Below are positions 34,097 to 41,870 of a DNA stretch of 64,000 nt, in pieces; the stretch's first letter is position 1, and each line of letters opens with the position of its first letter. Source of the stretch: Bacteroidia bacterium. GTDB taxonomy: Bacteria; Bacteroidota; Bacteroidia; AKYH767-A; OLB10. Below the pieces are notes generated by a model that had not been told where the DNA came from, did no database searches, and worked only from the letters and a program-made list of their open reading frames with translations. The position numbers and the translations under genes are program-made. The stretch spans positions 1,860,001 through 1,924,000 of the forward strand of contig JBAOIA010000011.1 in assembly GCA_037045145.1 (NCBI GenBank), in the 5' to 3' direction.

Positions 34097-35329
34097 ATGC
34101 CCATTTTTGAAAATATACTTTTGGCTCTACATGCTGTAAAGTCACAGTTACTCAGAACAATACTGACAGTGTTAATCATTGCCATAGGCATAATGGCTTT
34201 GGTAGGAATACTTACTGCCATCGAAGGCCTTAAGGCATCCATCAATGAAAACTTTACCAGTATGGGAGCAAACACATTCACCATAAGAAATTCAGGTTTG
34301 GGAATCAGGCTAGGTAACTCAGGCAAAAAGGCCAAAAGATTTAAGGAAATTACGCTTCAGCAGGCAGTGTTGTTTAAATCTGGCAATACCTATCCTTCAA
34401 TTATAAGTATATCAACCATGTGTAATAGTGTTGCAGTTTGTCGTGTGGGTTCAGAAAAAACCAATCCGAATATTTTGGTAATGGCTGTTGATGAAAACTA
34501 TTTACAAACCGGAGGTTATACAATTGCAACAGGTCGTAATATGACGCAGACAGAGGCTATGCGTGGAGATAATGTAGTGATGATTGGTTCAGAAATAAAA
34601 AACAAGCTTTTCCCGAATTCGGATGCTGAGGACAAAGAAGTTTATATTGATAATAGAAAGTATAGAATTATTGCCGTACTTGCTGAAAAAGGTAACAGCA
34701 TGGGTTTTGGTGGTGATAAAGTATGTTTGATTTCACTTATCAATGGAAAGCAAAAATATGGCAGCGACAACCGTTCATGGACCATTAGTGTTAAGGTTAA
34801 TCATGTGGCAGGACTTGAAGCAGCAGTTGATGAGGCAACAGGTCTTTTTAGGACAATCAGAAAAGATCGTGTTGGAGAAGAAAGTTCGTTTGAAATAATT
34901 AAAAGCGACAGTATTGCAGCAATTGTTATTGATCAGTTAAAGAATGTCAGTATTGCAGCAACATTAATAGGGTTAATCACATTGCTTGGTGCAGCCATTG
35001 CTTTGATGAATATTATGCTTGTCTCTGTCACAGAGCGTACCCGTGAAATAGGTATTAGAAAATCGCTTGGTGCAACAAGGTTAATCATCTTAAAACAGTT
35101 TTTGATAGAAGCAATTGTTATTTGCCTGCTGGGAGGCATTGCCGGTGTTATTTTGGGAGTGTTAGTAGGTAACTTGATGGGTATGGCAATGAATGCTGTT
35201 TTTGTGGTTCCGTGGAATTGGATTATTGCCGGATTGCTACTGTGCTGTTTTATAGGAATTGCCTCAGGATTTTATCCGGCCATGAAAGCTTCGCGCCTCG
35301 ACCCGATAGAAGCTTTGCGCTATGAATAA
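34097..35329 (+). CDS. ABC transporter permease, MacB/FtsX type
   Basis: At 410 residues it has the MacB layout: a membrane helix near 20-45 (LTVLIIAIGIMALVGILTAI), a large periplasmic MacB_PCD domain (about 46-280) and three C-terminal membrane helices (about 290-400) with the FtsX signature ERTREIGIRKSLGATR (about 318-333) and a C-terminal PAMKASRLDPIEALRYE. Such permeases work with an ATPase subunit and an outer membrane partner in efflux or lipoprotein handling. No ATPase gene is adjacent, so the partner is encoded elsewhere. The short N-terminal region before the first helix is as expected. Confidence 0.9.
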   Translation: MPIFENILLALHAVKSQLLRTILTVLIIAIGIMALVGILTAIEGLKASINENFTSMGANTFTIRNSGLGIRLGNSGKKAKRFKEITLQQAVLFKSGNTYPSIISISTMCNSVAVCRVGSEKTNPNILVMAVDENYLQTGGYTIATGRNMTQTEAMRGDNVVMIGSEIKNKLFPNSDAEDKEVYIDNRKYRIIAVLAEKGNSMGFGGDKVCLISLINGKQKYGSDNRSWTISVKVNHVAGLEAAVDEATGLFRTIRKDRVGEESSFEIIKSDSIAAIVIDQLKNVSIAATLIGLITLLGAAIALMNIMLVSVTERTREIGIRKSLGATRLIILKQFLIEAIVICLLGGIAGVILGVLVGNLMGMAMNAVFVVPWNWIIAGLLLCCFIGIASGFYPAMKASRLDPIEALRYE

Positions 35330-35487
35330 AAGCTGCAATCAGCTTAAAACAAATGAACAATGTAGTTATATTATTGATTTTTAGTATTTTAATATAATTT
35401 GCTTAGAGTGATCTTTGTAGTGAGGTATTAGTAAATTTAATATTAAAAAAAAGTAAAAATTCTGTTTTAAGAAATTAATAATAACAC

Positions 35488-35495
35488 TATCTTTG
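35488..35495 (+). promoter_or_regulatory. -7 box for rpsF-rpsR-rplI
   Basis: TATCTTTG matches TAnnTTTG and lies 45 nt before the rpsF start. The -33 TTG is not obvious. Confidence 0.5.
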
Positions 35496-35539
35496 CCGTC
35501 CGCTTAAAAAAGGCTATTAAACTGAAATATATATAACAA

Positions 35540-35908
35540 ATGTCAAACCAGTACGAAACCGTATTCATTCTTACACCCGTACTCAGCAATGAGCAGATGA
35601 ATGAAGCGGTTGACAAATTCAGGAAAATCCTCACCGACAACGGTGCCATGATTGTTCATGAGAACAATTGGGGATTACGCAAGCTTGCTTATCCGATTCA
35701 GAAGAAGAACACGGGCTTCTATTATCTGATCGAATTTAAGTCAAGCGGTGAACTCATCAACAAATTGGAAATCGAATACAAGCGCGATGAGCGTGTAATG
35801 CGATTCCTTACTGTTGCGCTCGATAAGCATGCCATTGCTTACAATGAAAAGAAAAGAAAGAATGCAGCGTTGAAAAAGAAAGAACAAGAAGAAGCACCTG
35901 CTAATTAA
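35540..35908 (+). CDS. rpsF: 30S ribosomal protein S6
   Basis: This 122-residue S6 has the family start (YETVFILTPVLSNEQM) and the RKLAYPIQKKNTGFYYLIEF core that binds S18 and 16S rRNA. The C-terminal tail is lysine- and glutamate-rich. It is the first gene of the conserved rpsF-rpsR-rplI operon; rpsR begins 11 nt downstream. Confidence 0.97.
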   Translation: MSNQYETVFILTPVLSNEQMNEAVDKFRKILTDNGAMIVHENNWGLRKLAYPIQKKNTGFYYLIEFKSSGELINKLEIEYKRDERVMRFLTVALDKHAIAYNEKKRKNAALKKKEQEEAPAN

Positions 35909-35919
35909 ACGAAGGAATT

Positions 35920-36189
35920 ATGAGCTCAAAACAAGGAGAAATAAGGTATCTCAACCCAGTAGCGGTTGACACCACAAAGAAGAAATACTGTCGTTTCAAG
36001 AAAGTTGGAATCAAGTATATAGACTATAAAGACGCCACATTCCTCATTAAGTTTGTTAATGAACAAGGCAAACTTTTACCAAGAAGAATTACAGGCACAT
36101 CATTAAAATACCAGCGTAAAGTTGGTCAGGCTGTTAAGCGTGCGCGACATCTTGCCCTGATGCCTTATGTTGGAGATTTGTTAAAATAA
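35920..36189 (+). CDS. rpsR: 30S ribosomal protein S18
   Basis: An 89-residue S18 with KKKYCRFKKVGIKYIDYKD, FVNEQGKLLPRRITGTSLKYQRKV and KRARHLALMPYV, the full conserved core. S18 binds S6 on the 30S platform. It is followed after 12 nt by rplI, whose start has an unusually good Shine-Dalgarno (GAGGAGG) for this phylum. Confidence 0.97.
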   Translation: MSSKQGEIRYLNPVAVDTTKKKYCRFKKVGIKYIDYKDATFLIKFVNEQGKLLPRRITGTSLKYQRKVGQAVKRARHLALMPYVGDLLK

Positions 36190-36201
36190 GAGGAGGCAAC
36201 A

Positions 36202-36651
36202 ATGGAAATTATATTAAAACAGGATATTAAAAATCTCGGCTATGCCGATGAAATTGTGAAGGTTAAGAATGGCTATGGCCTGAATTACCTTATCCCTAAA
36301 GGAATGGCTGTTATTGCCAGCGAAGCCAACAAAAAAGTGCATACCGAAACAATGAAACAGCGCGCTCATAAGATGGCGAAAATCAAAGGAGATGCAGAGA
36401 AATTAGCAGATGCTATTTCAAGTGTTACTTTGACAATTCCTGTAAAGGTTGGTGAAAATGGTAAGCTTTATGGTTCGGTAACTTCTCAAAATATTGCCGA
36501 CTCATTGAAGAAGTTGGGTCACAGTATTGATAAGAAACAAATCGAAATGCCCGAAGAACATATTCGTAAAACTGGTGCATACAGTGCCTCTGTTACATTG
36601 CATCGCGACATCAAAGCGAAAATTAATTTTGATGTAGTTGAGAATGCTTAA
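36202..36651 (+). CDS. rplI: 50S ribosomal protein L9
   Basis: This 149-residue L9 has the N-terminal rRNA-binding domain (MEIILKQDIKNLGYADEIVKVKNGYGLNYLIPKG-like consensus), the long connecting helix and the C-terminal domain (GKLYGSVTSQNIADSLKK). The start is preceded by GAGGAGG at about 36190-36196. It closes the ribosomal protein operon, with a terminator 25 nt after its stop. Confidence 0.97.
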   Translation: MEIILKQDIKNLGYADEIVKVKNGYGLNYLIPKGMAVIASEANKKVHTETMKQRAHKMAKIKGDAEKLADAISSVTLTIPVKVGENGKLYGSVTSQNIADSLKKLGHSIDKKQIEMPEEHIRKTGAYSASVTLHRDIKAKINFDVVENA

Positions 36652-36675
36652 TCAGGTAAAATAAATTAATTAATA

Positions 36676-36711
36676 AACAGGCAGCGCTTCATCACGTTGC
36701 CTGTTTTGTTT
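36676..36711 (+). terminator. Terminator of rpsF-rpsR-rplI
   Basis: AACAGGCAGCG (36676-36686) and CGTTGCCTGTT (36695-36705) form an 11-bp stem with one G-U pair and an 8-nt loop, followed by TTTGTTT. Confidence 0.85.
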
Positions 36712-36735
36712 CAAAAACAAATAAATAAAAAAACT

Positions 36736-37296
36736 ATGGCAGATACAGGCGATATTGGAATTGGTTCAGTAATCAGATTTAATGGAGATTTATATCAGGT
36801 TGTAGAATATCAACATCGTACACCGGGCAACCTTCGTGCTTTTTATCAGGCAAAACTTCGTAATCTTAAAAATGGCAAGCTTGCAGAAAACCGTTTTCGC
36901 TCTGGCGAGCAAGTAGAAGTGGCACGTGTTGAATATAAAACCATGCAATATCTTTATAAGGATGGAGAGAACTTAGTTGTAATGGATAATGAAACTTTTG
37001 AGCAACATTATATTCCTGAAGTGATGATTGGTGACAGTGCCAGTTATCTAAAGGAAGAGATGATGTTAAAGATTGCTTTTGAAGGCGAAAATCCTATACT
37101 TGCCGAGCCGCCAACTTTTGTTGAATTGGTAATTACTTACAGTGAACCGGGTGTTAAAGGCGATACTGCCACAAACACTTTAAAAGCTGCAACTTTAGAA
37201 ACAGGTGCAGTGGTTCAGGTACCGCTTTTTGTGAATGAAGGCGAAAAGATTAAAATTGATACCCGCACCGGCACCTATGTGGAACGTGTAAAATAA
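36736..37296 (+). CDS. efp: Elongation factor P
   Basis: The 186-residue EF-P runs from the ATG at 36736 (an upstream in-frame TTG lies in the preceding terminator). It shows the three-domain S1/OB layout: GSVIRFNGDLYQVVEYQHRTPGNLRAFYQAKLRNL in domain I, including the PGNLRAF loop where the conserved modified residue position is Arg (Arg32-type rather than Lys34-type), and the C-terminal signature KIDTRTGTYVERV. EF-P rescues ribosomes stalled at polyproline. An arginine at the loop tip predicts an EarP-type rhamnosyl or another non-lysine chemistry, or no modification. Confidence 0.95.
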   Translation: MADTGDIGIGSVIRFNGDLYQVVEYQHRTPGNLRAFYQAKLRNLKNGKLAENRFRSGEQVEVARVEYKTMQYLYKDGENLVVMDNETFEQHYIPEVMIGDSASYLKEEMMLKIAFEGENPILAEPPTFVELVITYSEPGVKGDTATNTLKAATLETGAVVQVPLFVNEGEKIKIDTRTGTYVERVK

Positions 37297-37317
37297 AATC
37301 TTAAAAATTCTTGATTG

Positions 37318-37344
37318 AAACCCCGCTTATGGCGGGGTTTTTTT
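37318..37344 (+). terminator. Terminator of efp
   Basis: AAACCCCGC (37318-37326) and GCGGGGTTT (37332-37340) form a perfect 9-bp stem with a 5-nt loop, followed by seven T. Confidence 0.92.
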
Positions 37345-37505
37345 ATTGCCTTTTTTTGAACTTAGAAACATAACTGCACCTGTATTCTTTTATCATTTCT
37401 ATCAAATCTTTCTGAAATCTTACATTTTTCTTTTAGCAACATACCCGTGTTTCAGTAACCAATAGTGTTGATAGCAGTATAAGATGTATTCAAAAATGAT
37501 TAGGT

Positions 37506-37940
37506 ATGACAGTTGATATACCACCGGGAATAATTTTAGTGGAGGATGACGACATTGACAGAATGGTTGTTATTCGAGCATTTGCGAAGAATAATATTAA
37601 AAATCCATTGCACATTGCTCGTGATGGCGAAGAAGCATTAGAAATGCTCAAAGGGTTGAATGGAAAGGAAAAACTTGACCCACTGCCTAAAATTATGCTG
37701 CTCGATATTAATATGCCACGTATGAATGGGCTTGAGTTGCTTCGTGAAATCAGACATGATGAAGAACTTAAAACCATAAGCGTATTTATGCTCACAACAT
37801 CCAAAGACGATCAGGATAGGCTGGAGGCATATAAAAACAATGTGGCAGGATACATAATTAAACCTGTCTCATTCGATAAGCTGGTTGAGGCAATTGCCGT
37901 ATTAAATACCTATTGGAACCTTAGTGTTTTACCCGTTTAA
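37506..37940 (+). CDS. Single-domain response regulator (CheY/Rcp1-like)
   Basis: This 144-residue protein is only a receiver domain. Acidic pocket residues are in VEDDDIDRMV (12-21), the phosphorylated Asp is D67 in MLLDINMPRMNG, the switch Thr/Ser is in MLTTSKDD and Lys119 is in YIIKPV. The long alpha-beta insert (LNGKEKLDPLP) is typical of Rcp1-like regulators that pair with phytochrome-class or hybrid kinases. It lies 13 nt upstream of the hybrid kinase gene and presumably accepts phosphate from it or from its HPt domain. There is no output domain, so it would act by protein contact or as a phosphate sink. Confidence 0.9.
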   Translation: MTVDIPPGIILVEDDDIDRMVVIRAFAKNNIKNPLHIARDGEEALEMLKGLNGKEKLDPLPKIMLLDINMPRMNGLELLREIRHDEELKTISVFMLTTSKDDQDRLEAYKNNVAGYIIKPVSFDKLVEAIAVLNTYWNLSVLPV

Positions 37941-37953
37941 ATAATTTTTTATT

Positions 37954-40305
37954 ATGTCTTACAAAAAGATAAACCTATTAGTTGTTGATGATGATGAAGT
38001 AGATAGAATTGCCATTAAAAGAGCAATAAAGTCATCAGGATTTAATGCCGACTTACATTTTGGAGATACCTATGACGAAGGTATGGAGAAAGCGTTAAGT
38101 ATGGAATTTGATGTTTTGATAGTTGACTATTATCTGGCAGCGATGAATGCAGGCGATTTTATTTCAGAATATTCTCAACGTGGTGGCACGGCACCAATCA
38201 TTGTAGTTTCATCGCAAGGTGAGGAAAAAATTGTAGTCGAACTGATGAAAGCCGGTGCATGCGATTATATTCCCAAAGCTGTTTTAACACCTGAATCAAT
38301 TGCACGTGCATTAAAAGGTGCATTAAAATCAAAAGCTAACAAAAACAATCATAGTAATATTGAAACAGCCCTTGTGCAAACTGAGAGAACGCTCAATGCA
38401 GTGGTGTCAAAATCACCATTGATTCTGTTCAGCATAAACGAGTCAGGAATATTTACCTTGTTTAAAGGAATGGCAATGGATACAATCCGTTTGTCAGAAG
38501 AAGAAGTAATTGGAAAGTCTGTTTTTGAAATCTGGAATAAGCTCCCTGTCCGATTGAAGGATGTTAAGAAAGCATTGCTTGGAGAAGAGTTTAAACAGAA
38601 TATGGAGTTTGAAAGCCGCTTCTTTGAAGTACATTATATGCCTTCTGTAAATAAGGAAGGTGTACTTACAGGCATAATGGGTATTGCCACAGATATTACA
38701 GGACATAAGGAGCAAGAGGATGAATTACGTCAGCAAATTATTCTATCCAGTGAAGCACAGAAAATGAAAGAGCAGTTTCTGGCCAACATGAGTCATGAAA
38801 TTCGCACCCCTATTCATGGAATTATAGGCATCACAAAAATAATACTTCAGTCAAAGCTCGATAAAGAACAGTCGCACTATTTAAATGCTATCAGAAAATC
38901 AGCAGATAATCTTCTTGTGATTATTAACGATATTCTAGACTTCTCGAAGATAGAAGCAGAGAAAATGACTTTTGAGTCCGTATGCTTCAACTTATTGGAA
39001 TTGATTAATACCATAAACGAACTGTTTAAAGCGCGTGTGACAGATAAAAGTGTTAAGATTATTACAGACTTTGATCAGCATTTACCGAAACTGATAAAAG
39101 GAGATCCTGTTCGTTTGAGTCAGGTAATAAATAACCTCATGGGTAATGCCGTGAAATTTACACATAAAGGCTCGGTAACACTAAAGGCAGAATTAATTGA
39201 TTCGACTGATGAAAAAGTTAGCATCAGCTTTAAAGTAATTGACTCCGGAATAGGCATTGCTGAAGATAAGCTGGCTACTATTTTTCAATCATTCTCGCAG
39301 GCAGGAACAGACATCACACGTAAGTATGGCGGAACAGGTTTGGGATTAAGTATTGCTAAAAAAATTGTTGAACTTCAGGAAGGAAATATTCGTGTTGAAA
39401 GTAAATTGAATCATGGCACAACCTTCATTTTCGAGATGCCTTTTGATTTACCTGCACCGGGAGAAGTTGAAACAGAAGAAAAGAAAGTTGCAGATGTTCA
39501 TGCCGATTTTAACGGAAAGATAAACATCCTTGTTGTTGAGGATAACGATATCAATCGTTTGATTATTAATAAACATATTAAAGATTGGGGATTTGAGCAC
39601 GATGAAGCTTGTAATGGATTGGAAGCAATAGAGAAGCTATCTGCCAAAGATTATGATGTTATTCTGATGGATATTGAGATGCCGGAGTTAAATGGTTATG
39701 CGGCTACAGAAAAAATCAGAACAGAAATGAAAGGTCGTAAGTCGCAGATTGCAATTCTGGCCATGACGGCACACGTTTCTACAAGCGAAAAAGAAAAATG
39801 CCTGGCAGCAGGAATGAATGATTACGTCTCGAAGCCGTTTGACCCTACTGAAGTAAAAAATAAAATTATTGAACTTAGTGGTAGGGCTAGTGAGTCTGTT
39901 GCCGAACAACCACTGGAAGACACTACTGTAAAAAATAGTAATCCTCAGACAACTACAAAGCTAACAAGCCTTAATTTTCTGAATGAAATGTCAGGTGGCA
40001 ATGCCGATTTTATTAAAGAATTTCTGTCTTTGTTTTTAACTAACATGCCATTGTCTGTTGACGAACTTGAAGAGGGTTTGAAGAATAAAGACTTTGAAAA
40101 AATAAGACAGTCGGCACATAAAATGAAACCTTCTTTGAATTATGTTGGTTTAAAGGATACGTACGAAACGGTAGCAACACTGGAGAAGTACGCCAGAGAA
40201 AAATCAAATTTTGACGATTATGCGGCAATGATAAAAAAGATTTCTGATGAATGCAGCATTGCCTGTATTGAACTTGAAAGTGAACTAAAAAATGTAGAAG
40301 TATAA
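37954..40305 (+). CDS. Hybrid histidine kinase: REC-PAS-HisKA-HATPase-REC-HPt
   Basis: In this 783-residue cytosolic kinase (no membrane segment) an N-terminal receiver holds D58 (LIVDYYLA). A PAS-like domain follows (about 145-265), then HisKA with His281 (NMSHEIRTP), HATPase_c (about 390-510; VNNLMGNAVKFTH-type N box, DSGIGI, GGTGLGLSI), a second receiver with D573 (LMDIEMPELNG) and a C-terminal HPt with His722 (SAHKMKPSLN). All phosphorelay residues are present, so a full His-Asp-His chain is possible within one protein. The N-terminal receiver suggests control by another kinase. Neighbours on both sides are response regulators in the same operon. Confidence 0.92.
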   Translation: MSYKKINLLVVDDDEVDRIAIKRAIKSSGFNADLHFGDTYDEGMEKALSMEFDVLIVDYYLAAMNAGDFISEYSQRGGTAPIIVVSSQGEEKIVVELMKAGACDYIPKAVLTPESIARALKGALKSKANKNNHSNIETALVQTERTLNAVVSKSPLILFSINESGIFTLFKGMAMDTIRLSEEEVIGKSVFEIWNKLPVRLKDVKKALLGEEFKQNMEFESRFFEVHYMPSVNKEGVLTGIMGIATDITGHKEQEDELRQQIILSSEAQKMKEQFLANMSHEIRTPIHGIIGITKIILQSKLDKEQSHYLNAIRKSADNLLVIINDILDFSKIEAEKMTFESVCFNLLELINTINELFKARVTDKSVKIITDFDQHLPKLIKGDPVRLSQVINNLMGNAVKFTHKGSVTLKAELIDSTDEKVSISFKVIDSGIGIAEDKLATIFQSFSQAGTDITRKYGGTGLGLSIAKKIVELQEGNIRVESKLNHGTTFIFEMPFDLPAPGEVETEEKKVADVHADFNGKINILVVEDNDINRLIINKHIKDWGFEHDEACNGLEAIEKLSAKDYDVILMDIEMPELNGYAATEKIRTEMKGRKSQIAILAMTAHVSTSEKEKCLAAGMNDYVSKPFDPTEVKNKIIELSGRASESVAEQPLEDTTVKNSNPQTTTKLTSLNFLNEMSGGNADFIKEFLSLFLTNMPLSVDELEEGLKNKDFEKIRQSAHKMKPSLNYVGLKDTYETVATLEKYAREKSNFDDYAAMIKKISDECSIACIELESELKNVEV

Positions 40306-40316
40306 ATAATAAAACT

Positions 40317-41486
40317 ATGGCTAAAATTTTTATTGTGGAAGATGATGCAATGGTGGCAACACTGATACGCCAGTCATTGTCAAAGAACCCTGATTTCGAG
40401 ATTCAGCATTTTGAATCGGCAGAAGAATGTTTAAACAATCTGCATCTGAATCCTGACATTGTAACTATTGACTATCTCTTGCCAGGAATGAATGGTGTAG
40501 GTCTGATGCGGAGAATTAAAGATTATAATGCATCTATAATGTGCATACTGGTTTCTGGACAGGACAGTCTTGAAGTGGTTGTTGATTCTTATAAAAGCGG
40601 AGCACAGGACTACATTATTAAAAATGATAATCTGTTTGTGAATCTTGAAAATTCAATAAAAAATCTGAGCATGAATGTGGTGTTGAAGAAAGAGAATGAA
40701 ATGCTTAAAGACCAGATTATTGACCGCCACAAGTACAGTAACATCATGGGAAGCAGTAATGCTGTATTAAGAATTTTACGCTTGATTCAGAAAGTTGAAA
40801 AAAGCAATATGATGGTGCTTGTTACCGGGCAAAGCGGAACGGGTAAGGAGCTTGTTGCCCGTGCTTTGCATTATAACTCACCTCGCGCCCGTAAAAATTT
40901 TGTTACCGTTAATATGAGTGCCATTCCGGAAGAGCTCATAGAAAGCGAATTGTTTGGTCATGAAAAAGGAGCATTTACAGATGCTCGTGAACGCAGAATA
41001 GGAAAGTTTGAAGAAGCTAATGAAGGAACAATTTTTCTTGATGAAATTGGTGAGATGCCTTTAAGCTTACAGGCTAAATTACTACGTGTATTGCAGGAAA
41101 AAGAGATTCAACGTATTGGAAGTAATAAAACTATAAAGCTTGATTTCAGAATGGTGGCAGCCACCAACAGAAATCTGGCTCTGGAAGTCAAAGAAGGACG
41201 ATTCAGAGAAGATTTGTTCTATAGGATTCAGGGATTCCTTATTCATTTACCTCCATTAAAAGAAAGAGGTGATGACATTATTCTTTTGGCAAAACACTTT
41301 CTTGATCTTTATGCTCAGGCTAATAAAACACCGGTGGCACAACTCTCAAATGAAGCAGCTAAGTTTATGCTTGATTATGAGTGGCCGGGTAATATTCGTG
41401 AACTCAAAGCAGTGATGGAAAGGGCAGCAATACTTGCAGATAATGCAACCATCTCAGTTGATGATTTAATGTTTGTTAATCTATAG
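40317..41486 (+). CDS. Response regulator with sigma-54-type AAA+ domain, no DNA-binding domain
   Basis: The 389 residues comprise a receiver (D52 in TIDYLLPGMNG; Lys102) and a sigma-54-interaction AAA+ domain: Walker A GQSGTGKE (171-178), Walker B TIFLDEIGEM (238-247) and FREDLFYRIQ near the arginine fingers. Two things are unusual. The sigma-54-contacting loop reads GAFTDA (218-223) instead of GAFTGA. The protein also stops right after the AAA+ lid (NIRELKAVMERA...VDDLMFVNL) and lacks the C-terminal Fis-type helix-turn-helix. It may work from solution on sigma-54, as some HTH-less activators do, or not at all on sigma-54. The gene is 11 nt after the kinase and ends the operon. Confidence 0.88.
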   Translation: MAKIFIVEDDAMVATLIRQSLSKNPDFEIQHFESAEECLNNLHLNPDIVTIDYLLPGMNGVGLMRRIKDYNASIMCILVSGQDSLEVVVDSYKSGAQDYIIKNDNLFVNLENSIKNLSMNVVLKKENEMLKDQIIDRHKYSNIMGSSNAVLRILRLIQKVEKSNMMVLVTGQSGTGKELVARALHYNSPRARKNFVTVNMSAIPEELIESELFGHEKGAFTDARERRIGKFEEANEGTIFLDEIGEMPLSLQAKLLRVLQEKEIQRIGSNKTIKLDFRMVAATNRNLALEVKEGRFREDLFYRIQGFLIHLPPLKERGDDIILLAKHFLDLYAQANKTPVAQLSNEAAKFMLDYEWPGNIRELKAVMERAAILADNATISVDDLMFVNL

Positions 41487-41505
41487 TTGCAACTAGTAAA
41501 AATTT

Positions 41506-41535
41506 AAAGGCCGCACCGAAATGCGGCTTTTTTTA
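41506..41535 (+). terminator. Terminator of the two-component operon
   Basis: GCCGCA (41510-41515) and TGCGGC (41522-41527) pair across a CCGAAA loop, with A-rich and seven-T flanks that extend the stem. Confidence 0.88.
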
Positions 41536-41537
41536 TG

Positions 41538-41566
41538 CAACCTTTTTGTTGATTTTACATATAAGG
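41538..41566 (+). promoter_or_regulatory. Promoter-like region before the small membrane protein gene
   Basis: CAACCTTTTT at 41538-41547 and ATAAGG at 41561-41566 lie between the terminator and the ATG at 41577. The same CAACCTTTTT plus ATAAG pair occurs before the lectin-fold gene at 45032. It may be a shared alternative-sigma (ECF-like) promoter; this is an inference from two sites. Confidence 0.3.
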
Positions 41567-41576
41567 ATTTACAGAG

Positions 41577-41870
41577 ATGAGCAAGAAAAGAAAGAAAAAC
41601 CATCCAAATAGGTTAAAGCAAAGTGCCAGGCTACGCCTCAATTTTCGTTTGGTTGCCGTTGCTGCAACAATGACTGTGGCTGTAGTTGTTGGTGGCATAA
41701 TTTATTTTAATATCTCCAACTCTAAAAAATCAAAGGCAAGCACTACGACATCAAATGCGGAACTAAGGCCCGTAGATTTTAATATTCCTGAATTAAAGAA
41801 TAATTTCAGAGAGGAAACTATTAGTGGTATCAGTGTAAGAAAGATGAAGGATGAGCACGTCACGAATTAA
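41577..41870 (+). CDS. Small single-pass membrane protein, unknown function
   Basis: The 97 residues comprise a very basic N-terminus (MSKKRKKNHPNRLKQSARLR), one membrane helix (about 24-46, LVAVAATMTVAVVVGGIIYF) and a Ser/Thr-rich periplasmic tail that turns charged. The basic end predicts an N-in topology. No family is recognised. It overlaps the T9SS cargo gene by 20 nt, so the two are translationally linked, and it resembles in shape (not in sequence) the N-terminus of the protein at 45032. A role in presenting or escorting the cargo is speculation. Confidence 0.65.
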   Translation: MSKKRKKNHPNRLKQSARLRLNFRLVAVAATMTVAVVVGGIIYFNISNSKKSKASTTTSNAELRPVDFNIPELKNNFREETISGISVRKMKDEHVTN

